Assembly: GCF_050871315.1 (NCBI RefSeq) | Contig: NZ_JBJLRE010000008.1 | DNA: 64,000 nt | DNA from: Kineococcus gynurae | Lineage (GTDB): Bacteria; Actinomycetota; Actinomycetes; Actinomycetales; Kineococcaceae | Strand: one strand, 5' to 3' | Shown: positions 16,558 to 24,912 of the stretch, in pieces | Numbering within the stretch: the stretch's first letter is position 1 | Layout of the letters: the number at the start of each line of letters is the position of its first letter | Program-made: the position numbers and the translations under genes | The notes under the pieces: model-generated | The model's database searches: none | What the model was told of the DNA's origin: nothing | What the model saw: the letters and a program-made list of their open reading frames with translations, nothing else

Positions 16558-17235
16558 GTGGACGTCGAGGACGCGCTGCGGATGGGTCGGGAACTGGTGC
16601 GCGAGCACGGGCTGAGCGGGTGGACGGTGGGGCTGGACCGGGCCCGCACCCGGGCGGGGGCCTGTCGCTACGACCGGCGGCGCATCACGGTGAGCGGGCC
16701 CATCACGCTGCTGCACGGGCCCGAGGAGGTCCGCGCGACCCTCCTGCACGAGATCGCGCACGCCCTGGTCGGCGCGGGCCACGGTCACGACGCGGTGTGG
16801 CGGGCCACGGCGGTGCGGATCGGGGCCGACGGCGCGCGCACGATGCCGGCGGACGCCCCGACCCCCGTCGGGGAGTGGGTCGGGACGTGCCCGGCCGGGC
16901 ACGTCGTCCACCGGCACCGCCGCCCGACCCGCGTCAGCTCCTGCCGCAGCTGCGCCGCGGCCTTCGAGGCGCGGCACGTGCTGAGCTGGACGCACCGGGG
17001 GCGCCCGGTCGACCTCGGCCCGGTCTACGCGGCCCAGCTGCAGGCGGCCCTCTCCGGTACCCCGACGCCACCGGCCCTGCGCCTGGGGGTCGGGACACCG
17101 GTCCGGCTGCTGGGGTCGGGACGCTACGCCGGACTCGGCGGGCGGGTGGTCGCACGCGGGCGCACCCGCTACCGGGTGCAGACGTCGCGGGGGGAGCTGA
17201 GCGTCCCCTTCACCCTGGTCGAGCCGCTCACGTGA
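16558..17235 (+). CDS. SprT-like zinc metallopeptidase domain protein
   Basis: About 225 residues. It has the zincin motif HEIAHAL (His64, Glu65, His68 from this start) with GAGHGHDAVW downstream supplying a probable third ligand, as in SprT/Spartan proteases. A Cys/His-containing stretch (CPAGHVVHRH...CRSC) may form a zinc ribbon, and the C-terminal 60 residues resemble a small SH3-like barrel. SprT proteins can cleave DNA-protein crosslinks in eukaryotes; the bacterial function is poorly defined. The GTG at 16558 is chosen for GGAGGGG 10 bases upstream; GTGs at 16522 and 16531 are alternatives. Confidence 0.75.
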   Translation: MDVEDALRMGRELVREHGLSGWTVGLDRARTRAGACRYDRRRITVSGPITLLHGPEEVRATLLHEIAHALVGAGHGHDAVWRATAVRIGADGARTMPADAPTPVGEWVGTCPAGHVVHRHRRPTRVSSCRSCAAAFEARHVLSWTHRGRPVDLGPVYAAQLQAALSGTPTPPALRLGVGTPVRLLGSGRYAGLGGRVVARGRTRYRVQTSRGELSVPFTLVEPLT

Positions 17236-17264
17236 GCGCCCCGGGACGGGCACCGGTCCACGGG

Positions 17265-18089
17265 TCAGGCCCTCAGCAGCACCTCGCCGTGGGTCATGCT
17301 CATCCAGGCGTCCTCGACGTCCGCCCAGCGCCGCCAGGCCGCGACCATCGCGTCGGTCCGGTCCTCCTCGCCCGGTCCGCCCGCCGCGAACCGCGGCCGC
17401 AGGACGGTGTCGGTGCGCTCGGCCCAGGTGCTCGCCCACCACTGCCGGTCGGCGGGGTCGGAGAACGCCCACGCCGAGGCGCTCACCACGACGTCGGTGA
17501 ACCCCGCCGCCCGCGCCCAGCGGGCCAGGTGGGCCCCGGCGTCCGGTTCGGTGCCCAGGGCGCGCGCGGTGCGACGGTAGGTCTCGCGCCAGGCCACGAG
17601 GTCCGGGTCCTCCGGGACGGCCACGGTGGAGGCGTACACCGCGTCCCGGGCGGCCACGGTCCCGCCCGGGCGCAGCACGCGGCGGGCCTCCCGCAGGACC
17701 GCGACCGGGTCGGGGACGTGCTGCAGGACCTGGTGCAGGTGGACGACGTCGAAGGAGGCCGCGGCGAAGGGCAGCGCGGTGGCGTCGGCGACCAGCAGCT
17801 CGACGTCGACGCCGTGCGCGGCCGCGGCGGCCGCGGCCGCGGTGAGCACCTCCGCGGAGGCGTCCACCCCGACGACCCGACCCGGCGCCACCCGCGTCGC
17901 GAGGTCGGCGGTGAGGGTGCCGACGCCGCAGCCGACGTCGAGCAGGTCGAGCCCGGGGCGCAGCCGGGGTTCGAGGTAGGCGGCCGAGTTGGCCACCGTG
18001 CGCCAGGAGTGCGAACGCCGGACGGGGGCCGAGTACCCGTGCAGGTAGTCGGGGGCGGAAGGGGTCGTCTCGCGGGTGTCGTCGGGCAT
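17265..18089 (-). CDS. Class I SAM-dependent methyltransferase
   Basis: 274 residues, Methyltransf_11/UbiE-like. Motif I is LLDVGCGVGTLT (49-60), the acidic end of strand 2 is VVGVDAS, then DATALPFAAASFDVVHLHQVLQHV and the post-motif LREARRVLRPGGTV. The 100 C-terminal residues carry a Trp-rich segment (DRQWWASTWAER) also seen in small-molecule methyltransferases. The acceptor is unknown. The ATG at 18089 is clear. Upstream is a triple half-site palindromic element (18120-18148) shared with the heptose operon. Confidence 0.85.
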   Translation of the reverse strand: MPDDTRETTPSAPDYLHGYSAPVRRSHSWRTVANSAAYLEPRLRPGLDLLDVGCGVGTLTADLATRVAPGRVVGVDASAEVLTAAAAAAAAHGVDVELLVADATALPFAAASFDVVHLHQVLQHVPDPVAVLREARRVLRPGGTVAARDAVYASTVAVPEDPDLVAWRETYRRTARALGTEPDAGAHLARWARAAGFTDVVVSASAWAFSDPADRQWWASTWAERTDTVLRPRFAAGGPGEEDRTDAMVAAWRRWADVEDAWMSMTHGEVLLRA

Positions 18090-18119
18090 GCCCGGACTCT
18101 GCCGCGCCCTTCGCTCCCC

Positions 18120-18148
18120 GTCCCATCGGATGAGACGACGGTCTCATC
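18120..18148 (-). promoter_or_regulatory. 17-bp pseudo-palindrome plus extra half-site upstream of the methyltransferase gene
   Basis: Plus strand GTCCCATC-G-GATGAGAC (18120-18136) pairs at 7 of 8 positions. After GACG comes a third half-site GTCTCATC (18141-18148), so 18129-18148 is itself a perfect 8-bp inverted repeat with a 4-bp loop. It lies 31-59 bp upstream of the methyltransferase start. The same element occurs at 31682-31698. An operator is likely; for 18129-18148 a hairpin ending the upstream monooxygenase transcript is also possible. Confidence 0.55.
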
Positions 18149-18158
18149 ATGTGGACGT

Positions 18159-19280
18159 TCAGCGCGCCAGCCGCACCTCGCGGACCGCCGCCCGGGCGGC
18201 CCTCGTGGCGCCGATCGTGCCGGCCGCCGGCCCGTACCCGATCAGGTGGAGTCGGGGTTCACGCACCACCCGCGTCCCCTGCAGCCGGATCCCCCCGCCC
18301 CGTTCGCGCAGCCCCAGACCACGGAGGTGGTCCAGCGCCGGCCGGAACCCGGTGGCCCAGACGATCGCGTCGGCCGCCTGCTCGGAGCCGTCGGCCCAGC
18401 GCACCCCCGTCGGGGTGATCCGACGGAACACCGGGTGCCGCTTGAGGACCCCGCTGCCGCGCAGCTCGGCGACCTCGGGGGTGAGCGGGATGCCGGTCGC
18501 GGAGACCATGCTGCCGACCGGCTCCCCCGCGGCCACGCGCTCGGCCATCAGCTCGACCGCGGCCCGGCGGGCCGCCTCGTCGACGGGGTCGGCCTCGGCG
18601 GGGTCGCGGAAGACCGGTTCGCTGCGGGTGACCCAGGTGGTGCCCGCCACCGGGGCCAGTTCGGCCAGGTGCTGCACGGCCGAGGTCCCGCCGCCCACGA
18701 CGACCACGTGCGGGTCGGCGACGGTCTCCAGCGGCCCCCCGAGCAGCGCGGCGGCCCCCGCCCAGGTGGCCGTGTGCACCTGGGGCCCGCGGAAGTCCGC
18801 CGCCCCGGGGTACGTCGGCCACCAGGGCCGGGTCCAGGTGCCGGTCGCGCTCAGGACGGTCCGGGCCGCGACGACGGGGCCCGGGCCGCCGTCGCCCTCC
18901 GCCGTCCGGACGGTCAGGCGCCCGCCCCCGCGACCGACGTCGACCACCCGCAGCGGCCGCCGCAGGTGCTCGGGGGTCAGGCCCAGCCGCGCCTCGTACT
19001 CGGCGAGGTAGTGCGGCATCACGTCCCGGGCGCGCAGCTCCGGGTCGAGGTCGCCGAGCGGGTAGCCGGGCAGGTCGTGCCCACCGTCGATCCAGCCCAT
19101 GGTCAGCGTCGGCCAGCGGTGCCGCCAGGCCCCACCGGGTCCCTCCTCGGCGTCGAGGACGAGGAAGCCGCGGCCCGGTTCGAGGCCCCCGCGGAGGAGT
19201 TCGTGGGCGCAGGCCAGCCCGGCCCCACCGGCCCCCACCACCAGGACGTCGGCCGTGAGCAGGGAACGCGACGACGTCAC
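18159..19280 (-). CDS. Flavin-containing monooxygenase-like FAD/NADPH oxidoreductase
   Basis: 373 residues. FAD-binding VVGAGGAGLACAH (14-26), NADPH-binding VVVVGGGTSAVQH (192-204) and, between them, FRGPQVHTATW (163-173), which fits the FMO/Baeyer-Villiger fingerprint FxGxxxHxxxW/Y. ATGTW and a late VWATGFRPAL are also typical. It should oxygenate a nucleophilic small molecule using NADPH and O2; the substrate is unknown. The start is GTG 19280. The methyltransferase lies downstream, after the palindromic element. Confidence 0.85.
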   Translation of the reverse strand: MTSSRSLLTADVLVVGAGGAGLACAHELLRGGLEPGRGFLVLDAEEGPGGAWRHRWPTLTMGWIDGGHDLPGYPLGDLDPELRARDVMPHYLAEYEARLGLTPEHLRRPLRVVDVGRGGGRLTVRTAEGDGGPGPVVAARTVLSATGTWTRPWWPTYPGAADFRGPQVHTATWAGAAALLGGPLETVADPHVVVVGGGTSAVQHLAELAPVAGTTWVTRSEPVFRDPAEADPVDEAARRAAVELMAERVAAGEPVGSMVSATGIPLTPEVAELRGSGVLKRHPVFRRITPTGVRWADGSEQAADAIVWATGFRPALDHLRGLGLRERGGGIRLQGTRVVREPRLHLIGYGPAAGTIGATRAARAAVREVRLAR

Positions 19281-19382
19281 GGCCCGCCCCCTCTGCTCTC
19301 ACGACCTGTCCCCGCGCGGACATCAATGACTGATCGTAAGCACTCGGTCACGGTCTCGTCCCGGCACCCCGGGGCGCCCGGG

Positions 19383-21938
19383 TCAGGACCGGTCCGGGGA
19401 GCCGCGTCGGGTGGTCCGGGCGGTCGGCGTCGCGGTGAGGGGGTCCTCGGGCCACGGATGCTTGGGGTAGCGGCCCCGCATCTCCCCCCGTACCGAGGGG
19501 TAGACGTTGCGCCAGAACGACTCCAGGTCGGCGGTCACCGCGAGCGGACGACCGGCGGGCGAGAGCAGGTGCACCACGACCGCGACCCGGCCCCCGGCCA
19601 CCCGGGGCGAGGCGGTCAGCCCGAACAGCTCCTGGAGCTTCACCGCGAGGACGGGGGCGGTGGGGTCGTCGTAGGCCACCGCCGCCTCCCGGCCGCTGGG
19701 CAGCGCGAGGGTCTCCGGCGCCAGCTCGTCCAACCGCCCGGCCGCCGGCCAGGGCAGGGCGGCGCGGAGGGCGGACAGCACGTCGAGGCCCCGCAGGGCG
19801 GCGGCGGAGCGGACCCCGGCGAGCGCGGGGGCCAGGGCCGAGGCGACGACGGCCGGGTCGGCGAGGTCGGGCCAGGAGGTCGGGTCGGCGGCGTGCAGGC
19901 AGGCCACCCGCTGCCGCAGCCGCCGGGCCGCGGGGGTCCAGCGCAGCAGGTCGACCCCGTCCGCCGCGACCGCCGCGGCGAGGGCCGCCGCCACCCGGTC
20001 GGCGGGCGGGTCGGGCCAGGGTCGTTCGGTCAGGACGAGGGCGCCGAGGCGGGAGAGGCGACGCGCCCGGACGTCGCCGTCGCGCCAGACGACCTCGCCC
20101 TCCTCGTGCCGTTCACCGGCCAGGACGTCGAGGACGACGGCCTCCTCCACGGCGACGGCGGCCCGGATGCGGGCGTCGGCCCGGCCCGGGGCGCGCTCGG
20201 CCACGGCGACCGCCAGCCAGGGCGCCCCGGCGAGCGCCGTGCCCGGAGCGAGCGCGAACCCGGTGCCACCCACCCCGGCGTACCCCTCGCCGCGGCGGCG
20301 GGCCACCCGTTCGGGGTGGGCGAGCATCACGAGCACCGCGGCGGCCTCGTCGTCGGAGGGTCCGGAGCCGCGCGACCCCCCGCGCCCCCCGGCCGGGAGC
20401 AGCGCCAGGAGGCGACGGACCTCGGCGCGCCAGCGCCGGGACCGGAGGTCGTCGCCCGATCGCAGCCCGCGCCAGGTGACCACCACGTCGTCGGTCCCCT
20501 GCCCCAGGAGGTCCTCGGACAGCAGCGCCACGACCTCGGCGGCCCGCTCGGGCCCGCACCGGTCCGCCCCGCGCAGCAGCGCGTGGGCGAGGCGGGGGTG
20601 CAGGCCGAGACCCGCGAGCTCGCGCCCGTGCCCGGTGGGGCTCCCGTCGGGGTGGAGGGCACCCAGCCGGCGCAACCCGTCGCGCGCGGCCTGCAACCGC
20701 CCCGGGCTCGGATCCTCGGGCAGGCGCAGCTCGCCGCCCCAGCAGGCCAGGAGCAGGGCGGCAGCGGTGAGATCGGCGGTCCGCACCTCGGGTTCGGGTC
20801 GGGGCGCGAGCAGGCCCTGCTCGCCGACGGACCAGGCGCGCAGCACCGTGCCCGGGGCCTCGCGGGCCGCACGACCGGCGCGCTGCTCCGCCCCCGCCCG
20901 CGAGACGCGCACGGTGTCCAGACCGCCGACCCCGCGGGCCGGGTCCGGCCGGGGGATCCGGCTCAGTCCGGCGTCGACGACGACCCGGACGCCCGGCACG
21001 GTGAGGCTGGACTCGGCGACCGACGTGGCGAGGACCACCCGCCGGTCGCGGGTCGTGCCCGGCGCCGGGGGGCGCAGGACGTCGTCCTGCTCCGCGGAGG
21101 GCAATCGCCCGTGCAGCGCCCGGACGTCGACGGGGCGGCCGTCGGGCGCGCGCAGCCCGCCCAACCTGCGGGTCAGCGCGGCGATCTCCCCGGCCCCGGG
21201 CAGGAAGGTCAGGACGTCCCCGGGGAGCTCGGCGACGGCCTCCCGGACGAGGGTGGCGACGTGGTCGAGCAGGGCCGGGTCCACGGCCAGTCCGAGCGGG
21301 GGACGCACGGGGCGCGGGGTCGGGCGGTAGCGGACGTCCAGCGGGTGGACGGCGGCCGTGGCGGTGACCACGGGGGCCGGGTGACCGGACTCGGCCAGCA
21401 GGGCGTCGAGCGCGGGGACGTCCGGGGTCGCGGTCGCCGCGACCAGCCAGAGGTCCGGGCGCAGGACGGCGCGGCTCTCGGTGACGAACGCGGCGGTCAG
21501 GTCGGCGTCGAGCTGGCGTTCGTGGATCTCGTCGAGCAGCACCGCCCCGACACCGGGCAGCTCGGGGTCGGACAGCAGGCGCCGCAGCAGCAACCCGGTG
21601 GTCACGACCTCGACGCGGGTGGCGGGCCCGACACGGCGCTCACCCCGGACGGCGTACCCGACGCTCGCCCCGACCTCCTCGCCGAGGAGGGCGGCCATGC
21701 GGGCCGCCGCCGCCCGCGTGGCGACCCGACGGGGTTCGGCCACGACCACCCGCGAAGGTCGACCAGAACCCCTGTGCGACAACGCGTCCGCCAGGGCCAG
21801 CGGGGCCAGCGTCGTCTTGCCCGTGCCGGGCGGGGCCACGAGGACGGCCCGCCCGGCCTCCCCGAGGGCGGCGAGGAGACCGGGCAGGACCGGACGGACC
21901 GGCAACGTGGTGCCGGCCCGGTCCAGCAGCCCGGTCAC
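19383..21938 (-). CDS. hrpB: ATP-dependent helicase HrpB
   Basis: 851 residues, the usual HrpB length. DEAH/RHA-type helicase: Walker A LVAPPGTGKTT, motif Ia EPRRVATRAAA, the DEIH box in LLDEIHERQLDAD, SAT-like ATATPD, and motif VI EQRAGRAAREAPG. The C-terminal HrpB signature RNVYPSVRGEMRGRYPKHPWPEDP-like segment confirms the subfamily over HrpA. Its cellular role in RNA metabolism is not well defined. The start is GTG 21938. It is followed on the same strand by the monooxygenase and preceded by the DEAD-box helicase. Confidence 0.93.
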   Translation of the reverse strand: MTGLLDRAGTTLPVRPVLPGLLAALGEAGRAVLVAPPGTGKTTLAPLALADALSHRGSGRPSRVVVAEPRRVATRAAAARMAALLGEEVGASVGYAVRGERRVGPATRVEVVTTGLLLRRLLSDPELPGVGAVLLDEIHERQLDADLTAAFVTESRAVLRPDLWLVAATATPDVPALDALLAESGHPAPVVTATAAVHPLDVRYRPTPRPVRPPLGLAVDPALLDHVATLVREAVAELPGDVLTFLPGAGEIAALTRRLGGLRAPDGRPVDVRALHGRLPSAEQDDVLRPPAPGTTRDRRVVLATSVAESSLTVPGVRVVVDAGLSRIPRPDPARGVGGLDTVRVSRAGAEQRAGRAAREAPGTVLRAWSVGEQGLLAPRPEPEVRTADLTAAALLLACWGGELRLPEDPSPGRLQAARDGLRRLGALHPDGSPTGHGRELAGLGLHPRLAHALLRGADRCGPERAAEVVALLSEDLLGQGTDDVVVTWRGLRSGDDLRSRRWRAEVRRLLALLPAGGRGGSRGSGPSDDEAAAVLVMLAHPERVARRRGEGYAGVGGTGFALAPGTALAGAPWLAVAVAERAPGRADARIRAAVAVEEAVVLDVLAGERHEEGEVVWRDGDVRARRLSRLGALVLTERPWPDPPADRVAAALAAAVAADGVDLLRWTPAARRLRQRVACLHAADPTSWPDLADPAVVASALAPALAGVRSAAALRGLDVLSALRAALPWPAAGRLDELAPETLALPSGREAAVAYDDPTAPVLAVKLQELFGLTASPRVAGGRVAVVVHLLSPAGRPLAVTADLESFWRNVYPSVRGEMRGRYPKHPWPEDPLTATPTARTTRRGSPDRS

Positions 21939-21976
21939 GCGGTCGTCCCGACGATCAGGAAGGGCGCGGGAGGACG

Positions 21977-23566
21977 TCAGCCGCGGGCGGCACCGGGGCG
22001 ACCGGCACCCCCGGCGGAGCCTCCCCGGCCGCGGCCACCGCGGCGACGCGCTCCGCCGGTCTGCCCGGCACCGCCGCTCGGACGGGCGCCACCACGTGCG
22101 GGCGCAGGGCCGGCGGCGGGCCGGGCGGCCCGCTTGGGCTGCGGCTGCGGCGGAGCCGTCGGGACCGGCGAGGTCGCCGGGTCCACCCAGGCCGCGCGCG
22201 GTCCGGTCAACGAGTCGACCAGCTCGTGGCGTGCCGTGACCGCGGTCCAGCGCGGCGAGATGCCGGCCTGGCGGGCCAGGGTCCGCACGTCACCACGCTG
22301 GTCGGGCGTCGCGACCGTGACCACGATGCCCTCGGCCCCGGCCCGCGCCGTGCGCCCGGAACGGTGCAGGTAGGCCTTGTGCTCGGTGGGCGGGTCCACG
22401 TGCACGACGATGGTCACGTCGTCGACGTGGATGCCGCGCGCGGCGATGTCGGTGGCCACGAGGACGCGGACCGAGCCGTCGCTGAACGCCCCGAGGTTGC
22501 GCTCGCGGGCGTTCTGGCTGAGGTTGCCGTGCAGGTCGACGGCCGGGACGCCGGCCGCGGTGAGCTGCTTGGCGAGCTTCTTGGCGCCGTGCTTGGTGCG
22601 GGTGAAGAGCACGCGGCGACCGGTGCCGGAGGCGAGCTCGCGGACCAGGGAGCCCTTGCCGTCGGCGTCGACCTCGAGGACGTGGTGCTCGATGCTCGGG
22701 ACCGCCGCGACCGCCGGGTCGACGGAGTGGGTGACCGGGGAGCGCAGGTAGCGCTTGACCAGGACGTCGATGCCGTTGTCCAGCGTGGCGCTGAACAGCA
22801 GGCGCTGGGTCCCGGCCGGGGTCTGGTCGAGCAGGCGCTTCACCCCGGGCAGGAACCCGAGGTCGGCCATGTGGTCGGCCTCGTCGAGGACGGTGACCTC
22901 GACCGCGTCGAGGCGGCAGAAGCCCTGCCGGATGAGGTCCTCGAGGCGGCCCGGGCAGGCCACCAGGATGTCGACGCCGTCGCGCAGGGCGTTGACCTGC
23001 GGGTTCTGCCCGACACCGCCGAAGACGACGGTCGTCCGCAGCCCGAGCTCGGCGGCCAGCGGGGTGACCGTGGCCGCGACCTGGGTCGCCAGCTCGCGGG
23101 TGGGCACGAGGACCAGGGCGCGCGGGCGGGTGCTGCGCCGGGCCGTCCCCGAGGCCGCGAGACGGCTCACCAGGGGCAGCGCGAAGGCGATGGTCTTGCC
23201 GCTGCCGGTGCGCCCACGGCCGAGGACGTCGCGTCCGGCCAGCGAGTCCGGCAGCGTGGCGGCCTGGATCGGGAAGGGGTGCACCGCGCCCTGGGCGGCG
23301 AGCACGGAGACCAGCGGCGCGGGGACGCCGAGCTGGGCGAAGGTCCGCCCGTCCGCGACGGGCTCGACGCCCGCGGCGGGACCGTCCAGGACCGGCGCGG
23401 GAGCCTCGGACCGGGCCGGGCGCGGCGCGGTGCGCTGCCCGGGGACCGAACCGCCCCGGGGGGCGGGGTTGGCGGGGCCGGCCGCGGCGGTGGCCCGACG
23501 ACGGCGGGGCGCGGCGGACCCGTCGCGGGGGGTCGAGGGCGCGCGGAACTCAGGGGTGGACGTCAC
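21977..23566 (-). CDS. DEAD-box ATP-dependent RNA helicase
   Basis: 529 residues from GTG 23566 (VTSTPEFRAP). Motifs: Q-motif region with PFPIQAATLPD, P-loop GRTGSGKT, PTRELATQV, DEAD in VLDEADHMADLGF, SAT (LLFSATLD), RVLVATDIAARGIHV and HRSGRTARAG. A basic Pro/Arg N-terminus and an Arg-Gly-rich C-terminal tail flank the core, as in actinobacterial RhlE/CsdA-like enzymes. It probably acts in RNA unwinding at low temperature or in ribosome assembly. AAGG lies at the right distance. Its leader is long and holds a hairpin. Confidence 0.92.
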   Translation of the reverse strand: MTSTPEFRAPSTPRDGSAAPRRRRATAAAGPANPAPRGGSVPGQRTAPRPARSEAPAPVLDGPAAGVEPVADGRTFAQLGVPAPLVSVLAAQGAVHPFPIQAATLPDSLAGRDVLGRGRTGSGKTIAFALPLVSRLAASGTARRSTRPRALVLVPTRELATQVAATVTPLAAELGLRTTVVFGGVGQNPQVNALRDGVDILVACPGRLEDLIRQGFCRLDAVEVTVLDEADHMADLGFLPGVKRLLDQTPAGTQRLLFSATLDNGIDVLVKRYLRSPVTHSVDPAVAAVPSIEHHVLEVDADGKGSLVRELASGTGRRVLFTRTKHGAKKLAKQLTAAGVPAVDLHGNLSQNARERNLGAFSDGSVRVLVATDIAARGIHVDDVTIVVHVDPPTEHKAYLHRSGRTARAGAEGIVVTVATPDQRGDVRTLARQAGISPRWTAVTARHELVDSLTGPRAAWVDPATSPVPTAPPQPQPKRAARPAAGPAPARGGARPSGGAGQTGGARRRGGRGRGGSAGGAGRPGAARG

Positions 23567-23707
23567 AGGGTGGAACCTTCCAGGGTCGATCGACAGGGTT
23601 GGCCGTGGTGCCCGACCCCGCTCGCCATGGAGGGACCTGATGCGTCTGCACGACCGACCACCGGGGGAACCGGGGCCTGGCGGACGCTGACAACTCGACC
23701 GCGGCGT

Positions 23708-23724
23708 CGTCCCGGGTCGGGACG
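23708..23724 (-). promoter_or_regulatory. Small stem-loop in the DEAD-box helicase leader
   Basis: Perfect 7-bp arms CGTCCCG/CGGGACG with a 3-base loop, about 140 bases before the helicase start. A CACAAT -10-like element (complement of 23738-23743) lies just upstream on the minus strand. The promoter and leader assignment is tentative. Confidence 0.35.
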
Positions 23725-23830
23725 GCACCGCACCCCCATTGTGCCGCACCGGCGACGGCGGGCACCGGGGCGACCCGTGCCAGACCGGTCACACTCTCAC
23801 CCGGTCAGCGCCCGGGGGAAGACGCGGAAC

Positions 23831-23849
23831 ATCGGAGAGGCTAACCTCA
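23831..23849 (+). promoter_or_regulatory. DtxR/IdeR-like iron box upstream of the siderophore ABC genes
   Basis: The 19 bases matched against the IdeR/DtxR consensus (TTAGGTTAG-G-CTAACCTAA) agree at 14 positions, with the right half CTAACCT intact. The box ends 4 bp before the GTG of the first permease gene. The TAACCT inside it would serve as a -10 for a leaderless transcript, so Fe-bound repressor would block RNA polymerase. Confidence 0.65.
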
Positions 23850-23853
23850 CCTC

Positions 23854-24912
23854 GTGGCCATCCCCACCCGATCCCCGGGCGTCCGCCCGGGCTCGCCGCC
23901 GGTGCGCAGCACCCGCCGTCGCCGTTGGCGCGGACCGGCTCTCGCGCTCTCCGTCGCCGTCCTGCTGCTCGCCGTCGGGCTGAGCCTGGCGATCGGGTCC
24001 CGGCCCATCGCCCCGGGCGTGGTCTGGGACTCGTTGACGGGAGCCGCGCAGGGCCAGGACGCGCTGGTCGTGCGTGAGCTGCGGGTGCCGCGGACCATCC
24101 TGGGGATCGCCGTCGGGATCGCGCTGGGACTGTCCGGGGCGCTCATGCAGGCCCTGACCCGCAACCCGCTGGCCGACCCGGGCCTGCTCGGGGTGAACTC
24201 CGGGGCCGCCGCCGCCATGGTCACCGCCGTCGCGGTGGCCGGCGTCACGAGCCCCATGGGCCTGGTCTGGTTCTCCATGGTCGGGGCCGCGGTGGTCTCC
24301 GTCGTCGTCTACGTCATCGGCACCAGCGGCCGCGGCGGGGCGACACCCGTGCGCCTGGCGCTGGCCGGGACCGCGATCGCCGCCGCCCTCGGCGCCTACA
24401 CGACCGGGATGATCCTGCTCGACAGCCGGACCTTCGACCGGTTCCGGTACTGGCAGGTGGGCTCGCTCGTCGGTCAGGACCTCTCGCTGGTCGCGCAGGT
24501 CGCGCCCTTCTTCGTCGTCGGGACCCTGCTGGCGCTGAGCCAGGGCCGCGCCCTCAACGCCCTCGCCCTCGGCGAGGACTCCGGTCGGGCCCTCGGCGCG
24601 AACGTCGCCCGCACCCGCGTGCTCACCGCGGTCGCCGTGACCCTGCTCTGCGGTGCCGCCACGGCCGCGGCCGGCCCGATCTGGTTCCTGGGTCTGGCGG
24701 TGCCGCACATGGTGCGCGCGGTCACCGGGCCCGACCAGCGCTGGGTGCTGCCGTTCTCCCTCGTCCTCGCCCCGGCCCTGCTGCTGCTGGGTGACGTCCT
24801 CGGCCGGGTCGTGGTGCGACCCGGGGAACTGGAGGTCAGCATCGTGACCGCCGTGCTGGGTGCCCCCGTGCTCATCGCCCTGGTCCGCCGCAAGCGGTTG
24901 GCGCAGCTGTGA
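23854..24912 (+). CDS. FecCD-family iron-siderophore ABC permease, subunit 1
   Basis: 352 residues with about nine to ten membrane spans. The family signature is GLSGALMQALTRNPLADPGLLGVNSGA, followed by the coupling region around ALGEDSGRALG and GPIWFLGLAVPHMVRAVTGPDQRW. It moves Fe(III)-siderophores across the membrane with the partner permease and ATPase encoded next. The GTG at 23854 is chosen because the iron box and -10 end just before it. It overlaps the second permease by 4 bp. Confidence 0.92.
   Translation: MAIPTRSPGVRPGSPPVRSTRRRRWRGPALALSVAVLLLAVGLSLAIGSRPIAPGVVWDSLTGAAQGQDALVVRELRVPRTILGIAVGIALGLSGALMQALTRNPLADPGLLGVNSGAAAAMVTAVAVAGVTSPMGLVWFSMVGAAVVSVVVYVIGTSGRGGATPVRLALAGTAIAAALGAYTTGMILLDSRTFDRFRYWQVGSLVGQDLSLVAQVAPFFVVGTLLALSQGRALNALALGEDSGRALGANVARTRVLTAVAVTLLCGAATAAAGPIWFLGLAVPHMVRAVTGPDQRWVLPFSLVLAPALLLLGDVLGRVVVRPGELEVSIVTAVLGAPVLIALVRRKRLAQL

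Noticed and set aside
19281..19382. Possible promoter or operator (TACGAT and nearby bases) upstream of the monooxygenase gene.
   Set aside because: No -35 at a suitable distance and no convincing inverted repeat.
16191..22373. A 2060-codon open frame on the plus strand.
   Set aside because: It is antisense to the methyltransferase, monooxygenase and hrpB genes, which have clear conserved motifs; long antisense frames are expected at this G+C content. Its translation is low-complexity Gly/Arg/Pro with no motif.
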